A DNA stretch of 64,000 nt from Bauldia sp. (GCA_026126025.1 JAHCJZ010000008.1:110713-174712), one strand, 5' to 3'. Counted from the first letter of the stretch, positions 24,700-35,575 are shown. Notes: generated by a model not told the origin, from the sequence alone. Made by a program: numbers and translations.

Positions 24700-24845
24700 T
24701 CCCCGACCGCGTGCGGCGAAGCCGCATCGCGAGAGCGGGGACCCAGCGTGGGAATCGTCGCGAAGCGACGCTCGCTGCGCGACCAGCGCCATGGCACTGG
24801 TCGTGCACTCGGTCGCGGCTTCGCCGCGCGCGGCCCGGGATGAGC
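24700..24845. repeat. dispersed repeat, class R6 (copy a)
   Basis: Contains 'CGAGAGCGGGGACCCAGCG' and 'TCGCGCAGCGAGCGTCGCTT' (as read on the complement), related to 29865-29985, where GACGATTCTTGCGCTGGGTC and CCCCGCTCTCGCGATGG occur inverted. It fills the convergent gap between the TPR gene and pyk. Confidence 0.5.
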
Positions 24846-24861
24846 GGCGGAAGGGCAGCGG

Positions 24862-26298
24862 CTAGGCGGCGCCCTTGCCGTCTTCGCGGATGACGGCGAT
24901 GCGGAGCGAGTTGGTGGTCCCGGGGCGGCCGACGGGGACGCCGGCGGTGATGATGATGCGGTCGCCGGGGCGGGCGAAGCCTTCGGTCACGGCGAGCTCG
25001 CAGGCGCGGTTGACCATGCCGTCGAAGTCCTCCGCCTCTTCGCCGAAGACGGAGTGGAGGCCCCAGCCGAGGGCGAGCCGCCGCGCGGTCGCGACTACCG
25101 GCGACAGCGCGATCACCGGCACCTGCGGGCGCTCGCGCGAGACGCGGATGCCCGTGGTGCCGGAGCCGGTGTAGCAGCAGATCGCGGCAAGGTTCAGCGT
25201 CTCGGCGATCTGGCGGACCGCGCCGGCGATGGCGTCGGCGTCGGTCGCAAGCGGCTCGGCGCGCTGGGCGTTGATGATCGAGCGGAAGTTGATGTCCTGC
25301 TCGACCTCGCTGGCGATGCGGTCCATCGTTGCCACCGCCTCGACCGGGAAGGCGCCGGCGGCGGATTCGGCCGAGAGCATGATCGCGTCGGCGCCCTCGA
25401 AGACGGCGGTCGCGACGTCCGACACCTCGGCGCGGGTCGGCACCGGGGCGTTGATCATCGATTCCAGCATCTGGGTCGCGACCACCACCGGCTTGCCGGC
25501 CCTGCGGGCGCCGCGGGTGATGCGCTTCTGGATGCCGGGCACCTTTTCGAGCGGCACCTCGACGCCGAGGTCGCCGCGCGCCACCATCAGCGCGTCCGCC
25601 ACCTCGATGATCTCGGCGAGATGCTCGACCGCCTGCGGTTTCTCGATCTTGGCGAGGATGCCGACCTTGCCGTCGGTGAGGGCGCGGATCTCGTCGATGT
25701 CGGCCGGGCGCTGGATGAAGCTCATCGCCACCCAGTCGATGCCGGCGGTGAGCGCGGCTTCGAGGTCGACGCGGTCCTTCCGGGTGACGGAGGACAGAAG
25801 CAGCAGCGTGTCGGGGAAGGAGACGCCCTTGCGGTCCGACAGGCGGTAGCCGTTCTCGACGGTGGCGACGGCGTGGTCCTCGAAGACCTCGCGCGTCATC
25901 AGCTGGACGCGGCCGTCGTCGAGGAGGAGGCGATGCCCCGGCTGCAGCATCGCGAAGATCTCCGGATGCGGCAGGAAGACCCGCGACGCGTCGCCGGGCT
26001 CGGCATTGCTGTCGAGGATGAAGTGCTGGCCGCGCGACAGCGGCGTGCCGCCCTCGGCGAAGGAGCCGATGCGGAATTTCGGGCCCTGCAGGTCGACGAG
26101 GATGCCGATCGGCCGCTCGGCCTCGGCCTCGACCTCGCGGATCAGCCCGACCAGCCGGTGCATCTCCTCGGGCTGGGTGTGGGACATGTTGATGCGGAAG
26201 AGGTCGGCGCCGGCACGATGGAGCTCGCCGATCATCGCCTTGTCCGACGACGCCGGTCCCAGCGTCGCCAGGATCTTCACTTTGCGGGACCGGTTCAT
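24862..26298 (-). CDS. pyk: pyruvate kinase
   Basis: A 478-residue enzyme that converts phosphoenolpyruvate and ADP to pyruvate and ATP, last step of glycolysis. Visible elements: KVKILATLGPASSDKAMIGE at the N terminus, FRINMSHTQPEEM, VDLQGPKFRIG, the catalytic Lys region VGILAKIEKPQAVEHL, VARGDLGVEVPLEKVPGIQK, and the active-site signature with QMLESMINAPVPTRAEVSDV. The C-terminal regulatory domain ends GTTNSLRIAVIRE. Its ATG overlaps the stop of the upstream DUF1036 gene (ATGA), which implies coupled translation. The length is normal. Confidence 0.97.
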   Translation of the reverse strand: MNRSRKVKILATLGPASSDKAMIGELHRAGADLFRINMSHTQPEEMHRLVGLIREVEAEAERPIGILVDLQGPKFRIGSFAEGGTPLSRGQHFILDSNAEPGDASRVFLPHPEIFAMLQPGHRLLLDDGRVQLMTREVFEDHAVATVENGYRLSDRKGVSFPDTLLLLSSVTRKDRVDLEAALTAGIDWVAMSFIQRPADIDEIRALTDGKVGILAKIEKPQAVEHLAEIIEVADALMVARGDLGVEVPLEKVPGIQKRITRGARRAGKPVVVATQMLESMINAPVPTRAEVSDVATAVFEGADAIMLSAESAAGAFPVEAVATMDRIASEVEQDINFRSIINAQRAEPLATDADAIAGAVRQIAETLNLAAICCYTGSGTTGIRVSRERPQVPVIALSPVVATARRLALGWGLHSVFGEEAEDFDGMVNRACELAVTEGFARPGDRIIITAGVPVGRPGTTNSLRIAVIREDGKGAA

Positions 26299-26732
26299 GG
26301 ATTGAGCTGGACGGTGTGGTTGGGATCGTCGCCGACGTCGACCTCGAAGAAGCCGGTGCGGTCGTAGCCGCGCGCGACGCAGTCATTGATGCCGCGGATG
26401 GTGAACATCGTACTCCGGGTGCACATGTAGGATGACCCCGACCAGTCGCCGCCGAGGTCGTAATCCACTGCGTAGACGTAATAGTAGCGCGAGGCGAGCT
26501 CGCCCATGATGACGGCGGTGCAGGCCGCCGGCGGCAGGTTGAACCAGCCCTCGGTGGTCCAGTCCTCGCCGTCGCGATAGCCGATGGCGACCCCGACGCG
26601 GCTTTCGGTCTGGTTGCAGACCCTGAGGTCGGCGAAGGCGGGCGCCGACCACACCAGAACCGGGAACGCTGCCACGAACGCCGCGCCAAGCATGGAAAGC
26701 CGGGTGGCGCGTTGGGAAGGCCCGTTTCGCAT
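26295..26732 (-). CDS. DUF1036 exported protein
   Basis: A 145-residue protein with signal peptide (MRNGPSQRATRLSMLGAAFV..., cleavage near AFA-DLRV). It has the DUF1036 pattern: DLRVCNQTESRVGVAIGYRD, TTEGWFNLPPAACTAVIMGE, YYYVYAVDYDL, and FTIRGINDCVARGYDRTGFF. The family is common in alphaproteobacteria and has no known biochemical role. The gene is upstream of, and overlaps, pyk, an arrangement kept in related genomes as far as I recall. A longer ORF from 26852 has no signal peptide and is not preferred. Confidence 0.9.
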   Translation of the reverse strand: MRNGPSQRATRLSMLGAAFVAAFPVLVWSAPAFADLRVCNQTESRVGVAIGYRDGEDWTTEGWFNLPPAACTAVIMGELASRYYYVYAVDYDLGGDWSGSSYMCTRSTMFTIRGINDCVARGYDRTGFFEVDVGDDPNHTVQLNP

Positions 26733-26937
26733 GAATCCAAAAAACGCTGAAAGTTGCGGACTTATCCGCTCCCCCTTTGCCTGTGTCAACGACGCCTGTG
26801 GCAGCATTCGGGCGCTCCGATGAACGGCCGGACGGCGGTTGATCCCCGACATCCACCGCGGCCGCTGCGCCGCCTTGACCGGGCCTTTGTGCTACGGCAC
26901 TCCGGCCGTGCCCAATCGTGGAGTCAGCGGAGGAATC

Positions 26938-27198
26938 ATGGCCGAGCCGGGTGGTGTCGTTGCGGGTCAGCTCAAGGCCATCGTGGAGCGGATCGAGCGG
27001 CTGGAAGAAGAGAAGAAGGCGCTCGCCGACGACATCCGCGACGTCTATGCCGAGGCCAAGGCCAATGGCTACGACACCAAGACGCTCCGCCAGGTGATCA
27101 AGCTGCGCAAGCAGGACCGCGCGGAGCGCGAGGAGGCCGAGGCGCTGCTGGAGACCTACCTCCACGCGCTGGGCATGCTGAAGGAAGCCCCGGAGTAG
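26938..27198 (+). CDS. gapR: GapR nucleoid-associated protein (DUF2312)
   Basis: An 86-residue coiled-coil DNA-binding protein. GapR in Caulobacter binds overtwisted AT-rich DNA ahead of forks and transcription. The sequence has the family pattern: [60 protein letters not shown]. It ends [12 protein letters not shown]. The ATG at 26938 follows a GGAGGAA site; the ORF extension upstream has no family similarity. It is divergent from the DUF1036-pyk operon. Confidence 0.92.
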   Translation: MAEPGGVVAGQLKAIVERIERLEEEKKALADDIRDVYAEAKANGYDTKTLRQVIKLRKQDRAEREEAEALLETYLHALGMLKEAPE

Positions 27199-27223
27199 GG
27201 CGCCTCACGCGTTTGGGCGCGGC

Positions 27224-27372
27224 ATGGACCCCGGCTCTGCGGTGCACCGCTTCGCGCTGCACCTTGTCCGGGGAACGGTGTTGTGGCTTGGCGTGACGAC
27301 GCCATCGCGCCTTCCAGAGGCGTGTCCCGGGCGCAGTGCGGCGCGCAGTGCCGCGCTGCAGAACCGGGACCC
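27224..27372. repeat. dispersed palindromic repeats, class R1 (two copies)
   Basis: Two R1 elements face each other: 'GGACCCCGGCTCTGCGGTGC' at 27225-27244 with CACCTTGTCCGGGGAACGG after it, and 'GTGTCCCGGGCGCAGTGCGG' at 27322-27341 with 'GCAGAACCGGGACCCCACG' near 27358. A third partial copy follows at 27410-27435. The gap lies between gapR and the convergent DUF882 gene and holds no gene. Confidence 0.6.
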
Positions 27373-27457
27373 CACGCCACGCGCGCGGTATGGCCTCTGA
27401 CTCAGCGATGCACCATCCTGCGGCGCACCTTGTCCGGGGGAGGGGGTTGGGCAGGCC

Positions 27458-28894
27458 CTACCGCGCGGCGAGGGTGGTGACGCCGCTGCCGCCGGTGAGG
27501 TCGACCATCGCGATCACGGGGACGATGCCGCCGGTGAACTGGCTGGTGCGCAGCGCGCCGGGTATCCGGTCGAAGGTCTCGGCCGGCGCGCGTTCGGGGT
27601 CGAGGAGCACGTCGGGCGAATCGTAGGTGTTGGGCGCGGTGAAGTCGGCGAAGGCGATCTGCCGCGTCGTGACGCTGCCGTCGAACAGCGGCAGGCCGCT
27701 CTTGCCGGGGTCGACCGGGGTCAGGCGGGCGAAGGGATCGTTCCAGTCGCGGGCCGGCGCATTGGCGACCGCCGGGGGCGTCAGGCGGGTGGTCTCGGTC
27801 TGCACCGCGGCGGGCGCGGGGTCGGCCGGGATCGGGGTCATCGCCGTGCGGGCGGTATCGGTGAGGAGCGCCAGCGGATCGGGCACCGCATCCTCCGACC
27901 CGGCGAAGGCCAGCATCACGCCGTCGAAGGCGGGCGAGGGATTGGGCATCGGGAGCGGCGCCATCACCGCGTCGGCGAGGAGGATGGGATCGCGGGTCGC
28001 GACCGGCTCCGCCGCCACGGGCTCGTCCGCCACCGGCTCGTCATGGCCGGGCATCGGCATCGGCAGCGGCGCGGTGAGCGGCGCCACGGAGGCGGGGGCG
28101 GCCGCGGCGACCGCGACCTGCGCGGCGGGCGCTGCCGGCGTGGCAGCGGCGGGCTCGTCATTGCTGCCGAAGAGCGCGGCGATGCGGCTGCCGAAGCCGC
28201 CGCCATTGCCGCCGCCGGCCTCATCGACCGGAGCCTGGAAGAGGGCGACGACCGTCGTGCCGCGCGCCTCGTAGGCGCGCTGCGCCTCGGCATAGCCGGG
28301 GAGGGCGCGGCCATTGTCGGGGATGTAGAGGCTGCGTCCGTCGGGGAAGACCTGCTGCAGCTGCGCGGTCGTCATGCGCGGCCACATCCGCACCGAGCCG
28401 GTGTCGAGATGGACGAAGGGCCAGCCCGAGGTCGGGTAATAGCCGACGCCGCCGACCTGCATCTGGAGGCCAGTGGCGCGCAGCGTCGCAAGGTCGACGC
28501 CGGAGAGATAGAAGTCGAGCGCGTTGCCGCGCATGTGCTGGCTGTTCTCGGCGACGCCGCTCGAATTTGAGCGGAGCATCGTATTGGTCTCGGGCGCGCG
28601 ATAGCCGCACACGATCTGCACCACGCCATGGCCGCCGGTGCGCTGCACCACCTCCCAGACGAGGTCGATCAGGCGCGGGTCCATCTCGATCGCCTCGTTC
28701 CGCCGCCAGTCGCGCAGGATGTGGTTGATCTGCCGCATCGCCTCCGGGACGTACTGGCCGTTCCGCTTGTAGGTGACGGTCAGATCCTCGCCGGTATGGA
28801 GGTTGTGAAAGGAGAGGGTACGATCGGCGGCAGCGGCAGGCTGCGCCAGCATCGTCATCAGGGAAGCGCATATGGCCGCGAACAGAACCCGCAT
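27458..28894 (-). CDS. DUF882 (YcbK-like) exported peptidase-like protein
   Basis: A 478-residue protein with signal peptide MRVLFAAICASLMTMLAQPA (cleavage AAA-ADRT). Residues about 25-190 form the DUF882 domain of the M15/YcbK type: LSFHNLHTGEDLTVTYKRNG, INHILRDWRRNEAIEMDPRL, VCGYRAPETN, ENSQHMRGNALDFYL (metal-ligand His and Asp) and GWPFVHLDTGSVRMW (second His). A C-terminal half of low complexity rich in Ala, Pro and Asp follows. The family probably cuts or modifies peptidoglycan peptides in the periplasm. A longer start at 29068 adds no domain. Confidence 0.88.
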   Translation of the reverse strand: MRVLFAAICASLMTMLAQPAAAADRTLSFHNLHTGEDLTVTYKRNGQYVPEAMRQINHILRDWRRNEAIEMDPRLIDLVWEVVQRTGGHGVVQIVCGYRAPETNTMLRSNSSGVAENSQHMRGNALDFYLSGVDLATLRATGLQMQVGGVGYYPTSGWPFVHLDTGSVRMWPRMTTAQLQQVFPDGRSLYIPDNGRALPGYAEAQRAYEARGTTVVALFQAPVDEAGGGNGGGFGSRIAALFGSNDEPAAATPAAPAAQVAVAAAAPASVAPLTAPLPMPMPGHDEPVADEPVAAEPVATRDPILLADAVMAPLPMPNPSPAFDGVMLAFAGSEDAVPDPLALLTDTARTAMTPIPADPAPAAVQTETTRLTPPAVANAPARDWNDPFARLTPVDPGKSGLPLFDGSVTTRQIAFADFTAPNTYDSPDVLLDPERAPAETFDRIPGALRTSQFTGGIVPVIAMVDLTGGSGVTTLAAR

Positions 28895-29622
28895 CCGCGG
28901 GAGCGGCCGACGCAATGTCGCTCGATGGTCAGGCTGCACTGGCAATGTGATCCGCTGTTCCTGTTGCCGGTCCCCGGCTTCCCCCCGTGGACCACATTTT
29001 AGGTTTGTCAGCGTTAACCAAAGCTTGTCGCGCCAACGATGCGGACCGGGGGAAAAGACCCGATCCATTTCGGAATATCAAGGCTTTATCGCCGGCCGCC
29101 GGGGACAAAGGGTTAGGCGGAGGTTGATCGCGGAGCACTCTTTTTCGGCCGACGATCCATCGCCGGGGCGTGCGTCGCCGTCATGACGGTCACGAACGCC
29201 ACCCATCCTCTGCTTTCAAAGGAGGGGATTGCAGGCGGGGTGGGCGATGTTCGGACGCTGCCTGACAGCAAGTCCCTCCCCCTGAAGGGCAGGGCTATCG
29301 CATTGTGGATGTTCGAGCCATGTCTCTGAAGTAGCAGAAGAAATCCTACCCTCCCCTGAAGGGGGAGGGTCGGCGCGCAGCGCCGGGGTGGGGTGCGCGG
29401 CGGTTCGGCATACGGTGACGGCAATGCTTCGCGCGCCTCGATTGCCGATTCCCGTATCACTACGGACTGAGTGCGCTGATGGGCCGTGTCACCCCACCCC
29501 GCCGCGCTGGCGCGCGGCGACCCTCCCCCTCCAGGGGAGGGTGGCCATACGATTGATCTGAAACGTAAAATCCGCACATGCGATTCCCCTGCCTTTCAAG
29601 GGGAGGGGCGCAAGGGACGGGT
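28895..29622. other. 728-bp gene-free stretch, mostly repeats
   Basis: From 28895 to about 29100 is a likely promoter region for the DUF882 gene, including TTAACCAAAGCTTGTCG near 29013 (a half match to a CtrA box). From 29180 to 29370 are GC-rich palindromes such as 'CTCCCCTGAAGGGGGAGG' (29352-29369). From 29398 to 29580 is the R4 repeat described separately. No protein gene was found. Confidence 0.55.
29398..29580. repeat. dispersed 180-bp repeat, class R4 (copy b)
   Basis: Matches 14971-15150 over its whole length: CGGTTCGGCATACGGTGACGG at the left, 'GGCCGTGTCACCCCACCCCG' in the centre, palindromic GCGCGGCGACCC, arms CCTCCCCCTCCAGGGGAGG, and ATTGATCTGAAACGTAAA at the right. The copies differ most in the first third. 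One is in the phage-like island, this one in the chromosome. Confidence 0.7.
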
Positions 29623-29817
29623 TTAGAGTTTCGCGCGGGCCGAGACGGTTTCGACCTGGCGCGTGGCGTCCTTTTCCGAGCCGACGACGCCGGTGCCGAG
29701 CACGGCCTTGGTCTCGGGATGGCGCACCGTCCAGCGCCAGCGATTCGGCGCCTCCTGATGGATCGTGCTGTCCAGCGCCGGCTTCTTCTTCGGCTTGGCT
29801 TTGGCGGACTTGGCCAT
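29623..29817 (-). CDS. small conserved basic protein
   Basis: A 64-residue protein (MAKSAKAKPKKKPALDSTIH, then QEAPNRWRWTVRHPETKAVL). It has a Lys/Ala-rich N terminus and a compact second half with a WRWTVRHP core that could fold as a small beta unit. I did not recognise a named family. It sits downstream of the L,D-transpeptidase on the same strand but beyond that gene's terminator, so it probably has its own promoter. Confidence 0.55.
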   Translation of the reverse strand: MAKSAKAKPKKKPALDSTIHQEAPNRWRWTVRHPETKAVLGTGVVGSEKDATRQVETVSARAKL

Positions 29818-29864
29818 GGCGATTCCTCCGTTCTTCCGGGGAAACTAGCGCCGGGCAGGCCGGT

Positions 29865-29985
29865 CGGCCAGCATGCAGAGGCGCTGGTCGCGCGGATGGT
29901 GTCGCTGCGCGACGATTCTTGCGCTGGGTCCCCGCTCTCGCGATGGCGCTGCGCGCCACGCGGTCGGGGACGAGCGGTGGTGGAG
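29865..29985. repeat. dispersed repeat, class R6 (copy b)
   Basis: 'GGCGCTGGTCGCGCGGATGG', 'TGTCGCTGCGCGACGATTCT' and 'CGCTGGGTCCCCGCTCTCGC' recur in inverted order at 24700-24845. It lies upstream of the small basic-protein gene. Confidence 0.5.
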
Positions 29986-29990
29986 AAATG

Positions 29991-30018
29991 AAAAGGGCGG
30001 CCGGTTGGCCGCCCTTTT
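29991..30018 (-). terminator. strong bidirectional terminator after L,D-transpeptidase
   Basis: A perfect 12-base stem, AAAAGGGCGGCC (29991-30002) with GGCCGCCCTTTT (30007-30018), and a GGTT loop. On the minus strand it lies 24 bases after the transpeptidase stop and ends in a T run, as expected of an intrinsic terminator. Confidence 0.85.
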
Positions 30019-30041
30019 CGCAATCGTCTCTCGAAACGACG

Positions 30042-31691
30042 CTACGTATTCGGGGCGAGGCCGAGGGCGGCGCGGACGAGGGCGCTGTGGCCGTAGACGT
30101 CGTTGCGGAACTGGATGTTGCCGTTCTCGTCGACCACCGCGGTGAAATAGGTGATGTGGACCGGGATGTGGTGCGTCAGGTCGACCTGGCGCTCGTTGGG
30201 GCCGTACAGCGCCTCGAGCGCGGCGGCGTCCCAGCCCGGCTCGTCCATCAGCAGCACGTCGGCGAAGTCCATCGGGTTCATCACCCGCACGCAGCCATGG
30301 CTGAAGGCCCGCGCGTCGCGGTCGAAGAGGCTCTTCGACGGCGTGTCGTGGAGGTAGACCGCGTGGTTGTTCGGGAACATGAACTTCACCCGGCCGAGAG
30401 CGTTGCCATTGCCCGGACGCTGGCGCATCGAGATCATCGAGGGCGAGATCTGCGACCAGTCGATCGTCACCGGGTCGACATGGTGGGTCCGGCCTTCCCA
30501 GCGCACCCAGACGTCGAACGCGGCGCGGTTGAAATAGCCCGGGTCGGAGCGGAGCATGGCGTAATATTCCTCGGCGATGATCGAGGCCGGCACGTTCCAG
30601 TACGGGTTGACGATGACGTGCTCGATCTCGTCGGAGAATATCGGCGTCTGGTGCGAGCGTAGGCCGGTGACGACGCGGGTCTCGTGGATCACGACGCCAT
30701 CGCGGAAGACGCGCAGCATGTATTCCGGCACGTTGACCTGGACGTAGAATTCGCCGAGGTCGCGCGGCAGCCAGCGGTAGCGCTCCATGTTGGCGATGAT
30801 CTCGCCGACCGGATCGATCGCCGGGCCGTTGAGCGCGCCGAGCGTGTTGGGGCCGACCACGCCGTCGGTGATGAGGCCGTTCGCGGCCTGGAAGTCGCGG
30901 ACAGCGACGTCGAGGCTCTCATCGAAGATCTCGGCGCCTTCGACCGGCGCGGGAAGATCGAGCCGGGCGCGCAGGATCGTGACCCGCTCGCCGCTTGAGC
31001 CGAGGCGAAGCGTCGGGCCTTCCGGCACCACGATGCGCTCGTCGGCCGCCGCGCCGCGGATGCGCGCCAGCTCGTCGCGAAGCGCGATGTAGCCCGGATG
31101 CGTCGGGTTGTAGGCGTCGAGCGCGGCCGCGGCGTCGTCGGCGGAGGAGACGTTCGCCAGCGCCGCGACGGCGTCGGGCAGATGCGGCGTGATGTCGAGA
31201 TTGGCGTTGAGCGCGCGCGGGTCGAGCCGGCCGGCATAGGCCTCGCGGGTATAGGCAACGACGGCGAGGCTCATGCGGATTTCGCGGGCGGCGACCGACG
31301 CCACGGAGGTGGTGTTGCCGACCACCGGCAGCGCATAGGCCGACGGGTCAAGGCCGTCGGCGGCGGCGCCGCGGATGCGGGCGATCGCGGCGCGGGCGGC
31401 CGCGGTCATGGTGCCGTCGGCGAACCACACCGGCTGGTAGCCATTCGCCTCGTAGAAGGCGGCCACGCCCGCCGCGTCGCCGGCGAAGGTGCCATCGTCG
31501 CGGGCGAGGGCGGCAATCTCGGCCTGGATCGCATCGCCGAGCGGTGACGACGCCATCCGCTGCAAGGCGTCGGCGATCGCGCCGCGAAGCTGCAGCGGCG
31601 AGTCCTCGCCGATCAGCGCGTGCGCCGTTCCCGGCAGGGACGCTGCAAGCGCGGCCAGGAACGCGGCCGCTGCGACGGTCTTCGACTTCAT
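30042..31691 (-). CDS. L,D-transpeptidase (YcbB/LdtD type)
   Basis: A 549-residue exported enzyme that cross-links peptidoglycan through 3-3 bonds. Signal peptide MKSKTVAAAAFLAALAASLP (cleavage near AHA-LIG). Residues about 60-200 form the N-terminal scaffold-like domain; a peptidoglycan-binding domain 1 is seen at VTILRARLDLPAPVEGAEIF to DGVVGPNTLGALN. The YkuD catalytic domain follows (VNVPEYMLRVFRDG, and the catalytic motif AFSHGCVRVMNP with its Cys and His). Start at 31691 has an AGGG site; ORF extension to 31775 overlaps the next gene. The order and length match the YcbB family. Confidence 0.93.
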   Translation of the reverse strand: MKSKTVAAAAFLAALAASLPGTAHALIGEDSPLQLRGAIADALQRMASSPLGDAIQAEIAALARDDGTFAGDAAGVAAFYEANGYQPVWFADGTMTAAARAAIARIRGAAADGLDPSAYALPVVGNTTSVASVAAREIRMSLAVVAYTREAYAGRLDPRALNANLDITPHLPDAVAALANVSSADDAAAALDAYNPTHPGYIALRDELARIRGAAADERIVVPEGPTLRLGSSGERVTILRARLDLPAPVEGAEIFDESLDVAVRDFQAANGLITDGVVGPNTLGALNGPAIDPVGEIIANMERYRWLPRDLGEFYVQVNVPEYMLRVFRDGVVIHETRVVTGLRSHQTPIFSDEIEHVIVNPYWNVPASIIAEEYYAMLRSDPGYFNRAAFDVWVRWEGRTHHVDPVTIDWSQISPSMISMRQRPGNGNALGRVKFMFPNNHAVYLHDTPSKSLFDRDARAFSHGCVRVMNPMDFADVLLMDEPGWDAAALEALYGPNERQVDLTHHIPVHITYFTAVVDENGNIQFRNDVYGHSALVRAALGLAPNT

Positions 31692-31771
31692 GTGATCCCT
31701 GCCCATACCCATTCCCCACTTCATAACCCGTAAGGCCCGCGGCCGGTTCGGCCGCCGGACCGGATGGCGCC

Positions 31772-33238
<1,467 letters not shown>

Positions 33239-33532
33239 CGGCGGGCGGATACTCGACGGGACTGTGAGACTGGCCGTTGCGCGCATCGATGCCGTCAGCC
33301 GGGGTGCCGCCATGTTCGGAGGGCGAGGGTTAACAGGGGTTTGACGCCGGCGCCTTCAAGGCCGCACGAACGGCATGATCTGCATCATAATGGGAAAGAC
33401 GGCCGCCTGGTGTGACGTATTTGCATCGGCGCGGGACAACACGCATCAATATGTAAAGCGCGGCGAATCTTGCGCCGCGCGGCGTATCGGACCACGGTGC
33501 GCCTCGACCCCATCCCCCACGAAAGATCGATC
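33239..33532. other. intergenic between regulator and peptidase genes
   Basis: A 294-base divergent promoter region. It has TTAACAGGGGTTTGA at 33332-33346, a partial match to the CtrA box (TTAA-N7-TTAA), and an AT-richer stretch GCATCATAATGGGA near 33382. No gene or repeat was found. Confidence 0.4.
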
Positions 33533-35392
33533 ATGCCGTTCAGCCTCCGCCATGCACCGTTGCGCGAAACCGAGGCCGCCGCTGCCGCGACCGGTGCGCC
33601 GGACATCGGAATCCTGCCGGAATGGAACCTCGCCGACCTCTATCCCGCGATGGATTCGCCACAGTACCAGGCGGATCTCGCGAAGGCGGCCGCCGACTCG
33701 CAGGCCTTCTCCGACAAATATCGCGGCAAGCTCGCCGAGATCGCGGTCGGCCCGGACGGCGGCGAGCGGCTTGCCGAGGCGGTGAAGGACTACGAGGCGC
33801 TCGACGATCTGATCGGCCGCATCATGTCCTATGCCGGGCTGATCCATGCCGGCGACACCAGCGATCCGAAGCGCGCCAAGTTCTTCGGCGATACCCAGGA
33901 CAAGATGACGACGGCATCGTCGCGGCTCCTCTTCTTCACCCTCGAATTCAACAAGCTCGACGACGGCGTCCTGGAGACCGCGATGCTGGCCTCGGCGACG
34001 CTCGACCATTACCGGCCGTGGATCGAGGACATCCGCCGCGAGAAGCCCTACCAGCTCGAGGACCGGATCGAGGAGCTGTTCTTCGAGAAGGCGACGACGA
34101 GCTCGGCCGCGTTCAACCGCCTCTTCGACGAGACAATGGCGGCGCTCCGCTTCACCGTCGACGGCGAGACGATGTCGCTGGAGGTGGTGCTGTCGCAGAT
34201 GCTCGACCCGCGGCCGGAGCGCCGCAAGGCCGCCGCCGAGGGCCTCGCCGCGACGCTGAAGGAGAATGAGCGGCTCTTCACGCTCATCACCAACACCCTC
34301 GCCAAGGACAAGGAGATCGCCGACCGCTGGCGCGGCTTCAAGGACGTCGCCGACTCGCGGCACCTTGCCAACCGCGTCGAGCCGGAGGTGGTCGACGCGA
34401 TGGTCGAAGCGGTGCGCGAGGCCTATCCGCGGCTCTCCCACCGCTATTATGCGCTGAAGGCGAAGTGGTTCGGCATGGAGCAGCTGAACCACTGGGACCG
34501 CAACGCGCCGCTGCCGCGCGCGCCGTCCCGGCTGATCGGCTGGGACGAGGCGAAGGACACGGTGCTGTCGGCCTATGCCGGCTTCGACCCCGCGATGGCC
34601 GACATCGCGCAGCGCTTCTTCGACCGCAACTGGATCGACGCGCCGGTCCGCGCCGGCAAGGCGCCCGGCGCCTTCGCGCATCCGACGGTGCCGAGCGCGC
34701 ATCCTTACGTCCTCCTCAACTACCAGGGCCGGCCGCGCGACGTGATGACGCTCGCCCATGAGCTCGGCCATGGCGTCCACCAGGTGCTCGCCGCACCGCA
34801 GGGCGCGCTGATGGCGCCGACGCCGCTGACGCTCGCCGAGACCGCGTCGGTGTTCGGCGAGATGCTGACCTTCCGCGCGCTCCTCGCCCGCACCACCGAC
34901 CCGGTCGAGCGGCAGGCGCTCCTCGCCTCCAAGGTCGAGGACATGATCAACACCGTGGTGCGGCAGATCGCGTTCTACGTCTTCGAGCGCCGCGTCCATG
35001 CCCTGCGCCGCGAGGGCGAGCTGACCGCCGAGCAACTCGGCGAGGTGTGGCGCGAGGTGCAGGCCGAGAGCCTCGGCCCCGCAGTGAAGCTCGGCCCCGG
35101 CTACGAGACCTACTGGAGCTACATTCCGCACTTCATCCACGTGCCGTTCTACGTCTACGCCTACGCCTTCGGCGACTGCCTGGTGAACTCGCTCTACGCC
35201 GTCTATCAGGAGGCGGAATCGGGCTTCCAGCAGAAGTATTTCGCCATGCTGAAGGCCGGCGGCACCAAGCACCACAAAGACCTCCTCGCCCCCTTCGGCC
35301 TCGACGCCTCCGACCCCGCCTTCTGGCACAAGGGCCTCGCGGTGATCGACGGCCTGATCGGGGAACTCGAGGCGATGGAGCCGGCGGCTTAG
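33533..35392 (+). CDS. pepF: oligoendopeptidase F (M3 family)
   Basis: A 619-residue cytoplasmic metallopeptidase that cuts short peptides. The M3 zinc site is clear: LAHELGHGVHQVLA has the HExxH-type HELGH motif, and the third ligand follows in LTLAETASVFGEMLTFRALL. Earlier landmarks are the N-terminal WNLADLYPAMDSPQYQADLA and the FDRNWIDAPVRAGKAPGAFA loop. The length is usual for PepF of alphaproteobacteria. The ATG at 33533 removes a non-conserved extension. Confidence 0.94.
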   Translation: MPFSLRHAPLRETEAAAAATGAPDIGILPEWNLADLYPAMDSPQYQADLAKAAADSQAFSDKYRGKLAEIAVGPDGGERLAEAVKDYEALDDLIGRIMSYAGLIHAGDTSDPKRAKFFGDTQDKMTTASSRLLFFTLEFNKLDDGVLETAMLASATLDHYRPWIEDIRREKPYQLEDRIEELFFEKATTSSAAFNRLFDETMAALRFTVDGETMSLEVVLSQMLDPRPERRKAAAEGLAATLKENERLFTLITNTLAKDKEIADRWRGFKDVADSRHLANRVEPEVVDAMVEAVREAYPRLSHRYYALKAKWFGMEQLNHWDRNAPLPRAPSRLIGWDEAKDTVLSAYAGFDPAMADIAQRFFDRNWIDAPVRAGKAPGAFAHPTVPSAHPYVLLNYQGRPRDVMTLAHELGHGVHQVLAAPQGALMAPTPLTLAETASVFGEMLTFRALLARTTDPVERQALLASKVEDMINTVVRQIAFYVFERRVHALRREGELTAEQLGEVWREVQAESLGPAVKLGPGYETYWSYIPHFIHVPFYVYAYAFGDCLVNSLYAVYQEAESGFQQKYFAMLKAGGTKHHKDLLAPFGLDASDPAFWHKGLAVIDGLIGELEAMEPAA

Positions 35393-35419
35393 GGGCCCTC
35401 GGGGCGGCGGGCAGGCCCG

Positions 35420-35575
35420 CTGTTCGACCCCATGCGTTCCCCGGACAAGGTGCATCACATTCGTGATGCACCGCAGAGCCGGGGGCCATTCGGTGTCCGG
35501 GCAGAACGCACACGCCGCGTGGATCCCGGTTCAGCGCTTCGGCGCAAGGCGCCGAAGCTTGCCCGGGAAACGTGA
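35420..35575. repeat. dispersed palindromic repeat, class R1 (pair)
   Basis: 'CCCCGGACAAGGTGCATCAC' with 'GTGATGCACCGCAGAGCCGG' forms a long stem around 35437-35484; the second unit has 'GGATCCCGGTTCAGCGCTTC' and 'GAAGCTTGCCCGGGAAACG' at 35520-35573. It takes most of the 340-base gap 35393-35732; the rest, before the next gene, has no clear signal apart from an AGGGGGAGAA ribosome-binding site. Confidence 0.65.

Noticed and set aside
24700..24845. Small plus-strand ORFs between the TPR gene and pyk
   Set aside because: They consist of repeat DNA with Arg-rich translations and no ribosome-binding sites.
29005..29025. CtrA box before the DUF882 gene
   Set aside because: Only the first half (TTAACC) fits; the second half reads TTGT instead of TTAA.
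33332..33346. CtrA box between the response regulator and pepF
   Set aside because: TTAACAGGGGTTTGA lacks the second TTAA half.
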